Origin: Methanoregulaceae archaeon UBA288
GTDB taxonomy: Archaea; Halobacteriota; Methanomicrobia; Methanomicrobiales; Methanospirillaceae
Direction of reading: 5' to 3'
DNA length: 11,470 nt
NCBI GenBank assembly: GCA_002495225.1
Contig: DAEF01000197.1
Location: forward strand, 4,067 to 15,536
The notes beneath the pieces are model-generated. The model was not told the origin of the DNA. It did not search any database and saw only the letters and a program-made list of their open reading frames with translations. Positions within the stretch are counted from its first letter, which is position 1. Every line of letters starts with the position of its first letter. Made by a program: the position numbers and the translations under genes. This document shows positions 5,424 through 11,470 of the stretch, piece after piece.

Positions 5424-6563
5424 TCATGGGGCTGTCATCTCTTCAAGGATCGCTTCGATGGCGGCGGCCTTGGCCCGCCAGTCGTACGACGACATGTCCG
5501 TGGCGAACCGGGGCCGTTCGGCCGCGAGGGCGATTGCCTGCTCGGCGAACTCGTCGTAGTTTCGGTAGACCCAGAGGTGCTCGCCCCCGACCCGCTGCAC
5601 GTCTGGGATCGGCGTCGAGAGGATCGGCCTGCCGCAGGCCGAGTACTCGAAGAACTTGTTCGGGAGCGCGATGTCGACCCACTGCGGGGGCGAGAGGGGG
5701 ATGGTGCAGACGTCCATGGCGCCGATGAAGCCGGGGAGGGCCGCGTACGGCTGGGCCCCGGCGAAGCGGACCCTGTCCGCGACCCCGAGCCGCTCCGCGA
5801 GCGCCCGGAGCTCGGGCAGGTACCCGGTGAAGAGCGAGCCGCCGACGATTAAAAGCAGGGCCTCGGGCACTCGCTCCAGGATCGTCGGCATGGCCCCGAT
5901 CACTCTGTCGAGCGCGTACCACCGTTCGACCGACCCGGCGAAGCCGATCACGAAGTCGCCGGGCGCGATCTGGTGCGCCTCGCGGACGGGCGCCCCGTCC
6001 GTCGGCCGGAAGATCCGGGTGTCGACGCCGTTCGTGACCAGGCCGGCCCGGTACCCGTACCCCGCGAGCTTGTCCACGAGCCCGGGCGAGACGGTCGTGA
6101 TCCGGTCCGAGCGGTCCAGGTTGTACCGGACGATCTCCAGGACCGAGCGCCGGATGACGCGCTGCAGGAGGGGGTTGTCGTAGTAGGCAGCGGCCGAGTC
6201 GGGGAACCAGTCCTTGAGGTCGAAGAGTACTGGGACCTTCTGCCGCCGCGCCGCGGTGATCACGGCCGCGCCGGCCAGCACGTGGGCCGCGACCACCACG
6301 TCGATCTCCTGCTCGCGGATCACGCGCGAGAGGACCCGGTAGTGCTCGGGAGCGTTGAGGGTGTAGTGGAAGAGGGGGCTCTCGATTGGAAAGCGGGTCG
6401 CCTCGTGGACGTGGAGGCGTGTCTCGCGCTCGGGCGCCCGGCTCACGTGGAAATGGGGGACGTGGACCTCGTGCCGTGTTGCCAGCTCCTCGAAGATGTA
6501 GTGGTGGCGCGACGGGACCGGGTGGTGGATGTAGTCCTGGGTCGAGACGAGCAGGATCCGCAT
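5424..6563 (-). CDS. GT-B fold glycosyltransferase (GT4-like)
   Basis: The 379-residue protein has the two-Rossmann-domain layout of GT-B enzymes. The N-terminal acceptor half begins MRILLVSTQDYIHHPVPSRH and contains DVVVAAHVLAGAAVI (88-102) and LFDLKDWFPD (113-122). The linker contains TTVSPGLVDKL and VTNGVDTRIFRP (176-187). The C-terminal nucleotide-sugar half has FAGSVERWYALDRVI (208-222), LLLIVGGSLFTGYLPEL, and the donor-binding ALPNKFFEYSACGRPILST (299-317, acidic E306). There is no signal peptide or membrane segment, so it acts at the cytoplasmic side, probably in surface glycan or glycolipid synthesis. Donor and acceptor are unknown. No good SD is visible; TTCATT near 6593-6598 is a very weak TATA candidate. 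Confidence 0.88.
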   Translation of the reverse strand: MRILLVSTQDYIHHPVPSRHHYIFEELATRHEVHVPHFHVSRAPERETRLHVHEATRFPIESPLFHYTLNAPEHYRVLSRVIREQEIDVVVAAHVLAGAAVITAARRQKVPVLFDLKDWFPDSAAAYYDNPLLQRVIRRSVLEIVRYNLDRSDRITTVSPGLVDKLAGYGYRAGLVTNGVDTRIFRPTDGAPVREAHQIAPGDFVIGFAGSVERWYALDRVIGAMPTILERVPEALLLIVGGSLFTGYLPELRALAERLGVADRVRFAGAQPYAALPGFIGAMDVCTIPLSPPQWVDIALPNKFFEYSACGRPILSTPIPDVQRVGGEHLWVYRNYDEFAEQAIALAAERPRFATDMSSYDWRAKAAAIEAILEEMTAP

Positions 6564-6610
6564 GCTTGGAAGAGATCGGCCCGCATCTGCAATGAAGTGC
6601 TCGGGGACCG

Positions 6611-6615
6611 AAAAA
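6611..6615 (-). terminator. Poly-T terminator after fprA
   Basis: Five consecutive T on the minus strand (6615-6611) begin five bases after the fprA stop codon, within CCTCTTTTTCGG. Archaeal RNA polymerase terminates at short T-runs without needing a hairpin. The position, straight after a stop and before a 47-base spacer to the next gene, supports termination of the rubredoxin-fprA transcript. Confidence 0.5.
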
Positions 6616-6620
6616 GAGGT

Positions 6621-7820
6621 TCAGGCCGTGCCGGGCCAGTCGACCGCGACGGCCGCGTGCCGGTCGCGGATCGTGTCGGCGAGGGCCGAGATCGCCTCGA
6701 GCCCCTCGGGCGACGGGAAGCCCTTGACCTGGACCGGCTCGAGGAACTCGACCTTGAGGTGGTTGAGCATCCCCTTCAGGGTCTCGACGGTCTTGCCGCC
6801 CCAGCCGTAGCTGGTCATCACGGTCGCGAACTTCGCCTTCGGCTTGAGCGCGTTCGCGAGGTACGCGGGCGTGATCACCGCGGGGTGCGGGCCGAAGAGG
6901 ACGGTCGGGGCCGCGATCACGATCGTGGCCGGATCCACGAGGGCCATGGCCAGGTCCCCCAAGTCGGTCGCCGGCAGGTGGAACTGGCGGACCCGCACGC
7001 CGCGGTCGATCAGGTCGTCGACCAGGTGGTCGACCATGACCTTCGTCGAGCCGTGCATGGAGGCGTAGGCGATGACAACCTCGTTCTTCACGTCGTCCGA
7101 GACCCAGTCGCCGTACGCCGTCAGCACGAGGTCCGGATCGTCGTGAAGGGGCCCGTGGCTCGGGCAGATGATGGCAGGGTCGAGCTTGCGCACCCTCTCG
7201 AGGTGCCCCCTGATGCTGTTCCGGAACGGCATCATGATCTCGGCGTAGTAGCGCTTGGCCGACCGGTGCCACTCGGCGCTGTCCCGGACGAAGAGGTCGC
7301 TCGTCGCGAGGTGGGCGCCGAGGAAGTCGCACGAGAAGAGGACCCGCTCCTCCTTGAGGAAGGTCAGCATCGTGTCGGGCCAGTGGACCCAGGGCGTGAT
7401 CAAAAACTCGAGCGTCCGGTCACCGAGCGAGAGGGTGTCCCCGTCCCCTACGACCGTGATCCGCTCCTCGGGGATCCCGTGGAACGCGATCAGGAGATCT
7501 TTGCAGGTCTTGTTCGTGACGACTGTCGCTCCGGCGTACATCTCGAGCAGGAGCGGCAGGAGGCCCGTGTGGTCCTGCTCAGCGTGGTTGACGACGATGT
7601 AGTCGATCCGGTCGGCCCCGGCACTGACGAGGTTGGTCATCAGGGCCATCTCCATCGTGGTGTCGACCGCGTCGATCAGGGCGACCTTCTCCGAGCCCCG
7701 GACCAGGAAGACATTATAACTCGTCCCGTCGGGGAGCGAGATCAGGTCATCGAAGAGCCGCCGGTCCCAGTCGATCGCGCCGACCGACTGGACTCCCGGG
7801 GCCACGTTCCGCACGCTCAT
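6621..7820 (-). CDS. fprA: Flavodiiron protein FprA (F420H2 oxidase type)
   Basis: The 399-residue A-type flavodiiron protein reduces O2 to water; methanogen members use reduced coenzyme F420 directly. The N-terminal metallo-beta-lactamase-like domain carries the complete diiron set H79-x-E81-x-D83, H146, D165 and H222 (NHAEQDHTG, PWVHWPD, SCDFLGAH, CPSHGP). The C-terminal flavodoxin domain (from about 248) contains the FMN phosphate loop YASMHGSTKVM (252-262), IVIAAPTVLFGPHPAV and TSYGWGG (336-342). The size is normal for class A proteins, with no extra rubredoxin or flavin-reductase domain; a separate rubredoxin gene lies 12 bases upstream. GAGGTG at 7834-7829 overlaps the rubredoxin stop, coupling translation. 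It acts in the cytoplasm in oxygen protection. Confidence 0.95.
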   Translation of the reverse strand: MSVRNVAPGVQSVGAIDWDRRLFDDLISLPDGTSYNVFLVRGSEKVALIDAVDTTMEMALMTNLVSAGADRIDYIVVNHAEQDHTGLLPLLLEMYAGATVVTNKTCKDLLIAFHGIPEERITVVGDGDTLSLGDRTLEFLITPWVHWPDTMLTFLKEERVLFSCDFLGAHLATSDLFVRDSAEWHRSAKRYYAEIMMPFRNSIRGHLERVRKLDPAIICPSHGPLHDDPDLVLTAYGDWVSDDVKNEVVIAYASMHGSTKVMVDHLVDDLIDRGVRVRQFHLPATDLGDLAMALVDPATIVIAAPTVLFGPHPAVITPAYLANALKPKAKFATVMTSYGWGGKTVETLKGMLNHLKVEFLEPVQVKGFPSPEGLEAISALADTIRDRHAAVAVDWPGTA

Positions 7821-7832
7821 CGCTCGGGCACC

Positions 7833-8009
7833 TCACTGCCCGATGAAGCGCGTCTTCGAAGCGCGACAGGTGGGGCAGACCCAGTCGTCCGAGAGAGCGG
7901 TGAACGCCACGCCGGGGTCGATCCCGCCGCGGGAGTCGCCGTTCGCAGGGTCGTAGGTGTAACCGCAGACCGTGCATTTCATCCGCTTCAATTCGGTTGT
8001 CGTTGCCAT
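7833..8009 (-). CDS. Rubredoxin
   Basis: This short gene encodes 58 residues: MATTTELKRM, then KCTVCGYTYDPANGD, RGGIDPGVAF and DDWVCPTCRASKTRF. The four cysteines C12-x2-C15 and C45-x2-C48 bind one iron, and the YxYDPxxGD and DWVCPxC stretches are diagnostic of rubredoxin. ATG at 8009-8007 is the first start; Met10 (ATGAAATGCACG) is a possible internal alternative giving a more usual N-terminus. It carries single electrons in the cytoplasm, here probably to the neighbouring flavodiiron protein or other oxygen/superoxide-reducing enzymes. It lies 12 bases before fprA and 22 bases after the TOPRIM gene, and a TATA-like box upstream suggests it starts its own transcript. Confidence 0.95.
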   Translation of the reverse strand: MATTTELKRMKCTVCGYTYDPANGDSRGGIDPGVAFTALSDDWVCPTCRASKTRFIGQ

Positions 8010-8031
8010 GCCGGATTAATCGGGCGGGGGT

Positions 8032-8559
8032 CTATTTATCGATAGCTGCAAACCGGGCCAGGAAGAACGCGAGCGACCGGTTCCGCTCCGCGCCCCGTTC
8101 GAGCGAGTACCCGTCGAGCAGATCGAGCATGAACCCGACCCGTGAGAGGTACGGGCGCGGGATAATGGCGTTGAACCCCTCCTTGGTCACTTCGTTGGTC
8201 GAGGGCAGGGGGAGCAGCCCGCACTGGCCCAGGAACCCGTCGTCGGCGCCGGCGAGGTACCACGACTCGATCTCCATGATCACGACCGCGATCGCTCCGG
8301 GCTGGGACTCTTCGTACCTGTTGAGGATGACCCGCTTCTTGGCCCGCACGGACGGTTCATTATCGATGTCCGCGACGATCACGTACGCCTCGCCGAGACG
8401 GGCGAAGCCCCGCAGAAGCCGGTCGACCGCGGTCCGCCGGAGGCAGGCATACGGGACCAGCCGGACGGCGTCGTAGCGGTTCTTGAGGCGCTCGACGAGC
8501 ACCCGCTCGAAGAAGCGGACGTCGTCGGGCCCCTCGACCAGGACGTTCAGGCGCGGCAT
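8032..8559 (-). CDS. TOPRIM-domain protein, DUF4276/RloB-like, partner of AAA ATPase
   Basis: The 175-residue protein starts with a TOPRIM-like signature: NVLVEGPDDVRFFERVL with acidic E9, then IVADIDNEPS with D64 and D66 (the DxD metal site), then VIMEIESWYLAG (93-104). The E-I-E-S-W-[YF]-L-A block is characteristic of DUF4276-type proteins, relatives of RloB and OLD nuclease domains; a Mg-dependent nuclease activity is inferred. The frame is open upstream to 8676 but overlaps the ATPase there; the ATG at 8559-8557, four bases after the ATPase stop, is the natural start. There is no obvious SD, so translation probably depends on coupling. No signal peptide, membrane segment or zinc site is seen. 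Function is unproven; with the adjacent ATPase it could be a nucleic-acid-directed defence or repair pair. Confidence 0.75.
   Translation of the reverse strand: MPRLNVLVEGPDDVRFFERVLVERLKNRYDAVRLVPYACLRRTAVDRLLRGFARLGEAYVIVADIDNEPSVRAKKRVILNRYEESQPGAIAVVIMEIESWYLAGADDGFLGQCGLLPLPSTNEVTKEGFNAIIPRPYLSRVGFMLDLLDGYSLERGAERNRSLAFFLARFAAIDK
8034..8041 (-). promoter_or_regulatory. TATA-like promoter of rubredoxin-fprA inside the TOPRIM gene end
   Basis: CGATAAATAG on the minus strand (8042-8033) includes the last two sense codons of the TOPRIM gene and part of its stop. The box centre is about 28 bases before the rubredoxin ATG, so transcription would begin at or just before the start codon. The gap has no Shine-Dalgarno, which fits a leaderless mRNA. 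Confidence 0.45.
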
Positions 8560-8563
8560 GAGA

Positions 8564-9775
8564 TCAGAGGAGGTCCGCGAGGAAGAGTTCGTCGAGGTCG
8601 ACCTGCTCCTCGAGGAAGGCCTGGATGTCGGCGCGGTCCGCGGGGCGCGAGAGGACCGAGTAGCCGTCCGTGTCACGCGACACCAGGCAGACGGCGTCGA
8701 TGGGGGTGTTCCGGAGGACAGCGGGGTGCTGGGTCGAGACGATCAGGGGCTGGAAGAATGATGCCTCGCGCATCAGCCCCACCAGCCGCCCGGCGACGAG
8801 GGGGTGGAGGCGGGCGGCCGGCTCCTCGAAGATCGCGAGCTCGCGCGGCGAGAAGAAGAGGGCGACGAGGAGGGCGAAGAGCTCGACCGTCCCGCTCGAG
8901 AGGGCCTCCGCCGGCAGGTACCGGCCGGGTGCGTAGACCTCGGCCACCCGGATCTCGGGGGCGCCGCCCGGCCCGTCGCCGACCACGACGTCCTCGATAA
9001 ACGGCAGGAGGTCGCGGAGCAGCGCGAGGAACTGGCGGCGGCTGTCGGGGTGCGCGAGGACGCGCCCGAGCGCGATGGCGGCGTTCGCCCCGTCCTCGGC
9101 GAGCTCGGCCCGGCCCGTGCGCAGATCGAGCCGCCGGGTCAGGTGGGGGCCGAACTCGTAGCAGCTGATCAGCCCGAGCGCCCGCCGGACGAGCCCCATG
9201 GGGTAGAGGGTGGGCGACTCGAGCATCAGGGCGTCCGGCCCGAGTCGGGCCTCGCGCAGGACCGGCGGCAGAAAGACGGTCTCGTCGATCCCCGGCGGCA
9301 GGTCGAAAACGTACCGGAGCCGGTCGCCCTCGTGGACCAGCTCCATCGATCCCGGGACCGGTTCGCAGCCCGGGGCCGTCGCGGAAAAACGCATGACGAA
9401 GCGGTCCTCGCGGGCCTTGGCCCGGTCGTCGCACCCGAGGGCGAAGGCATAGGTGCAGGTGCCCGGCGCAATCTCGACCCTCCGGCCGTCGGGCAGGGCG
9501 AGGGGCGACATCCTCACCGGCAGGGTCAGCTCGACCTCGACCCCGAGGTCGCGCCCGCACGCGATCCCCGCGTTCTGGAGGTAGGCAAGGCCCCCCTGGA
9601 GCGAGATCGCGTTCGCGAGCCCCGTCCGGGCGATGTCGCGCAGGAAGAGGAATCCGTGGATCAGGTTCGACTTGCCGGCCGCGTTCCGGCCGACGAGGAG
9701 CAGGAAGGGCTGGAGCCGGAGCTCCGCCTCGCGAAACGAGCGGAAGTTCCGGAGGGTCAGGGCCGTGATCGCCAT
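8564..9775 (-). CDS. AAA/ABC-type ATPase (AAA_21/OLD-like), partner of the TOPRIM protein
   Basis: The 403-residue ATPase has an SMC/ABC-like layout: N-terminal ITALTLRNFRSFREAEL, Walker A GRNAAGKS (29-36), a 250-residue insert, the ABC signature LSSGT (292-296), Walker B LAIFEEP (313-319) followed by RLHPL, and the switch-histidine motif STQHP (347-351). This is the AAA_21/OLD style seen in Gabija GajA, RloA/AbiL and PARIS AriA, but without its own nuclease domain; the nuclease-like part is the next gene. The frame opens at GTG (9781), but the ATG at 9775-9773 fits the family start better. It lies 36 bases after the methyltransferase, with no TATA box seen, so it is probably cotranscribed. 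Codon use and GC bias look like the neighbours. Confidence 0.85.
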   Translation of the reverse strand: MAITALTLRNFRSFREAELRLQPFLLLVGRNAAGKSNLIHGFLFLRDIARTGLANAISLQGGLAYLQNAGIACGRDLGVEVELTLPVRMSPLALPDGRRVEIAPGTCTYAFALGCDDRAKAREDRFVMRFSATAPGCEPVPGSMELVHEGDRLRYVFDLPPGIDETVFLPPVLREARLGPDALMLESPTLYPMGLVRRALGLISCYEFGPHLTRRLDLRTGRAELAEDGANAAIALGRVLAHPDSRRQFLALLRDLLPFIEDVVVGDGPGGAPEIRVAEVYAPGRYLPAEALSSGTVELFALLVALFFSPRELAIFEEPAARLHPLVAGRLVGLMREASFFQPLIVSTQHPAVLRNTPIDAVCLVSRDTDGYSVLSRPADRADIQAFLEEQVDLDELFLADLL

Positions 9776-9811
9776 TGTCACGGATATCAGCGGGTCGCGA
9801 CTTGATGGTTC

Positions 9812-11116
9812 CTATCGGTCGCAGGGCGCGGCCGTCGACGACCGGCTGACCAGGAGGTTCATCGCGCGGGTCTTCATGTTCTCGCGGACGAGGACGTCGC
9901 GGAGGTAAACAACGGAGCCGTACGGCGCCTCGAGGAGGGCGCGGTTCCCCGGGGTGACATGATAGGCCGGGAGGACTGCGAAGATTGGCTGCCGTGCCGT
10001 GCCGTCGCAGACCTTGAAGACGTGGTTCTTCGCGTCGCCGAGGTCGCCCGACATCACGGCCGCGAGGACGGCGATCCGGCGGTTGACGTGTTTCCGGAGC
10101 TGCGAGAGAGGGGCCGTCCGCCGCCAGTCGACCCCGGGGCAGTCGAGCCGCGGCGGCGGCTGCCGGCAGAGCACGGCAGCCGCGAACTTGATGTCCGTGT
10201 TCCGGTAGCGGTACGGCTCAGGAGCGCCTGCGGCGAGCGCCTCCTGCAGGCGCGTCGGCCGGATCGCGGGCGCCTCCTCGAACGACCAGCACGGCACGGG
10301 GCCGCAGGGCGAGCCCCAGAGGAACCGGCAGGGATGGCGGAGATGGAGCCCGGTCCTGAGGAGCTCGCGCTGGACCTCGCGCAGGCCGGTCGCGTTCTCG
10401 AGGTCGGCCGGTTCGACGAGCAGGACCGTGCCGTTCTCGGAGAGACGCGAGGCCCAGCGCATGACCGTCGCGGCCTTCGCGGCGGGGTCGCCGGGGAGCT
10501 CGTTGAGCAGGTTCGAGAGGACCAAAAGGTCGATCCGGTCCGGGACCTTCGCGTCGTCGACGGCCCCGGCGTCGGCCGCGAGGGCCGGGCGGACGCGGAC
10601 CCGGTCCCCCGGTTCCATGAACCCGCGGACCAGGTGGCGGCAGGCCTCGCGGTGCTCCTCCGAGGGCTCGACGGGCAGTACCTCGGCCGAGAACCCGGGC
10701 AGGTGCCGCCCGAGCGTGAGGAGCGCGAGCGGGACAACGCCCGGCCCGGTGCCGAGGTCGACGACCCGGGCCTCGCGGGGCAGGAGCCCGTCGGCCGCGA
10801 GCCGGGCGAGGAGGTGACCGGACTGGAAGTAGTAGACCGGGAACTGGTACGCGAGGTAGGCGAGGACGGCGTAGCCGCTCCGGTACGAGATCTGTCGCTT
10901 CTCACCGGACTTCCAGTACCCGCTTTTCTGCGCAACGACGGCCCGCCGGAGCCGCTCCAGGACGACGGGGTCGTCGAGCGATTTCGCGGTCTTGGCGGCG
11001 ACGTAACCCTCGACCAGGGCCTCGAGCCCCTCGGGAAGTCGGCCCCTCGCGAGGAACTCCCGGAACGGCCGGAGGTCGCCGGAAGACGGGGTGAAGGGTT
11101 CGGCCCCGGGGGTCAT
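9812..11116 (-). CDS. Rsm22/METTL17-like class I methyltransferase with probable Fe-S cysteines
   Basis: The 434-residue protein carries a SAM-dependent methyltransferase core: motif I VVDLGTGPGVVPLALL (118-133), acidic PVEPSEEH (148-155), and post-motif VLSNLLNELPG (199-209). An N-terminal helical part (1-110) includes YWKSGEKRQISYRSGYAVLAYL, typical of the Rsm22 family. The cysteine cluster C263-x7-C271-x4-C276 followed by WSF matches the CP-H...C...WCHF region that binds a [4Fe-4S] cluster in mitochondrial METTL17/Rsm22; C317, C326 or C370 could be the fourth ligand. Members associate with the small ribosomal subunit; a methylation target here is unknown. The C-terminal 75 residues (GDAKNHVFKVCDG onward) look like a small beta domain. 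It starts 11 bases after the glycosyltransferase stop. Confidence 0.8.
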   Translation of the reverse strand: MTPGAEPFTPSSGDLRPFREFLARGRLPEGLEALVEGYVAAKTAKSLDDPVVLERLRRAVVAQKSGYWKSGEKRQISYRSGYAVLAYLAYQFPVYYFQSGHLLARLAADGLLPREARVVDLGTGPGVVPLALLTLGRHLPGFSAEVLPVEPSEEHREACRHLVRGFMEPGDRVRVRPALAADAGAVDDAKVPDRIDLLVLSNLLNELPGDPAAKAATVMRWASRLSENGTVLLVEPADLENATGLREVQRELLRTGLHLRHPCRFLWGSPCGPVPCWSFEEAPAIRPTRLQEALAAGAPEPYRYRNTDIKFAAAVLCRQPPPRLDCPGVDWRRTAPLSQLRKHVNRRIAVLAAVMSGDLGDAKNHVFKVCDGTARQPIFAVLPAYHVTPGNRALLEAPYGSVVYLRDVLVRENMKTRAMNLLVSRSSTAAPCDR

Positions 11117-11127
11117 GTCATGGCCGC

Positions 11128-11470
11128 CTACGCTCCGGCCGATTCGTCCGCGAGGTAGAGGCCGGCGAGCCGGTTGAACGGCCCCTCGCCGAGGTTCGCG
11201 GCGAGGGCGGCGGCCCGGTACTTCCAGTTGCCGGGCTGGAGGGCCGCGCCCCGGCGGAGGTAGTCCCGCCCCTTCTCGAAATCGCCGGCCCGTGCGTACT
11301 GGAGGCCGAGGCGGACGTAGTGCTCGGCCAGGATCGCCGGATGGGCCGCGAAGTCGTCATGGTGGAGCTCGAGGATCCGCTCCATCGAGCGGTAGATCCC
11401 CGTGCGGTTCTCGGAGATCCCGGCCGGGTCGTAGCGCGAGTTCAGGAGGGGCTCGTCGATGTACCGGAAC
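11128..11470 (-). CDS. Family 2 glycosyltransferase, C-terminal part; runs off the window end
   Basis: The reading frame is open from the window edge to the TAG at 11130-11128, giving the last 113 residues. An internal ATG at 11385 could be taken as a start, but the upstream in-frame codons read FRYIDEPLLNSRYDPAGISE and then NRTGIYRSMERILELHHDD. This is the usual end of a GT2 catalytic domain (Y-x-D-x-P-L-[LV]-x-x-R...G.[IS]S) followed by a helix. The last 70 residues (ILAEHYVRLGLQYARAGDF, EKGRDYLRRGAALQPGNWKY) look like TPR-type helical pairs. The fragment is therefore probably a glycosyltransferase with a short helical-repeat tail, acting on surface glycans. The catalytic residues are outside the window. 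Confidence 0.7.
   Translation of the reverse strand, partial: FRYIDEPLLNSRYDPAGISENRTGIYRSMERILELHHDDFAAHPAILAEHYVRLGLQYARAGDFEKGRDYLRRGAALQPGNWKYRAAALAANLGEGPFNRLAGLYLADESAGA

Noticed and set aside
5443..7332. 629-residue minus-strand open frame
   Set aside because: It overlaps fprA and the glycosyltransferase in another frame, crosses their intergenic gap, and is dominated by R, P, G and A.
5973..8045. 690-residue plus-strand open frame
   Set aside because: It lies antisense to the glycosyltransferase, fprA and rubredoxin genes, is very rich in R, D, E, V and G, and has no recognisable domain. High GC at third codon positions produces such long antisense frames.
8560..8676. N-terminal extension of the TOPRIM frame over the ATPase end
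   Set aside because: The extension is a run of S, R and T shadow codons; TOPRIM similarity starts right after the ATG at 8559.
9959..11158. 399-residue plus-strand open frame (and the similar 8804-9805 frame)
   Set aside because: Antisense to the Rsm22-like gene and the ATPase; no motifs, shadow composition.

Overview
The window is GC-rich chromosomal DNA from a euryarchaeon, most likely a methanogen of the Methanomicrobiales type (such as Methanoculleus or Methanofollis). The evidence is an archaeal information-processing operon (aIF2-gamma, RNA polymerase Rpo7/RpoE, Spt4, S24e, S27ae, Kae1), archaeal TATA-type promoters, a NikR nickel regulator, a DUF2098 protein of the kind known mainly from methanogens, and an F420H2-oxidase-type flavodiiron protein beside a rubredoxin. 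The lineage is an inference from gene content; no 16S rRNA gene is present. Every gene except nikR lies on the minus strand, so transcription mostly runs from high to low coordinates.

Region 1 (1-3503, minus) is a compact transcription/translation operon: aIF2-gamma, a PIN-domain nuclease, rpoE, spt4, a GTP-dependent dephospho-CoA kinase (DUF359), S24e, S27ae and the first 22 codons of kae1. Junctions are tight: GTGA and TGATG overlaps, or a stop abutting the next start. A TATA box and Shine-Dalgarno (SD) sequence before S24e suggest an internal promoter for the ribosomal protein/kae1 part. aIF2-gamma appears to start at TTG behind a strong SD.

Region 2 (3504-4393) is a divergent regulatory gap followed by nikR on the plus strand. 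The gap holds the aIF2-gamma promoter and, next to the nikR TATA box, a perfect 8-bp inverted repeat that is a good candidate NikR operator. nikR converges on a DUF2098 gene of unknown function, with only 8 bases between the stops.

Region 3 (4436-6563, minus) is a two-gene unit: a GT-B glycosyltransferase followed by a zinc-dependent histone-deacetylase-family amidohydrolase. A poly-T terminator separates it from region 4.

Region 4 (6611-8041, minus) is an oxygen-defence pair: a 58-residue rubredoxin and the flavodiiron protein FprA, with a putative promoter buried in the 3' end of the preceding gene.

Region 5 (8032-11470, minus) starts with the C-terminal end of a family 2 glycosyltransferase that runs out of the window. 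It continues with an Rsm22/METTL17-like methyltransferase carrying probable Fe-S cysteines, then an ABC-type AAA ATPase and a small TOPRIM (DUF4276/RloB-like) protein. The ATPase/TOPRIM pair resembles in architecture the OLD/Gabija, AbiL and PARIS defence modules, and is the best candidate in the window for an undescribed system. No tRNA, rRNA, CRISPR array, insertion sequence or integrase was seen. Intergenic gaps are all under about 60 bases except the 174-base aIF2-gamma/nikR gap.
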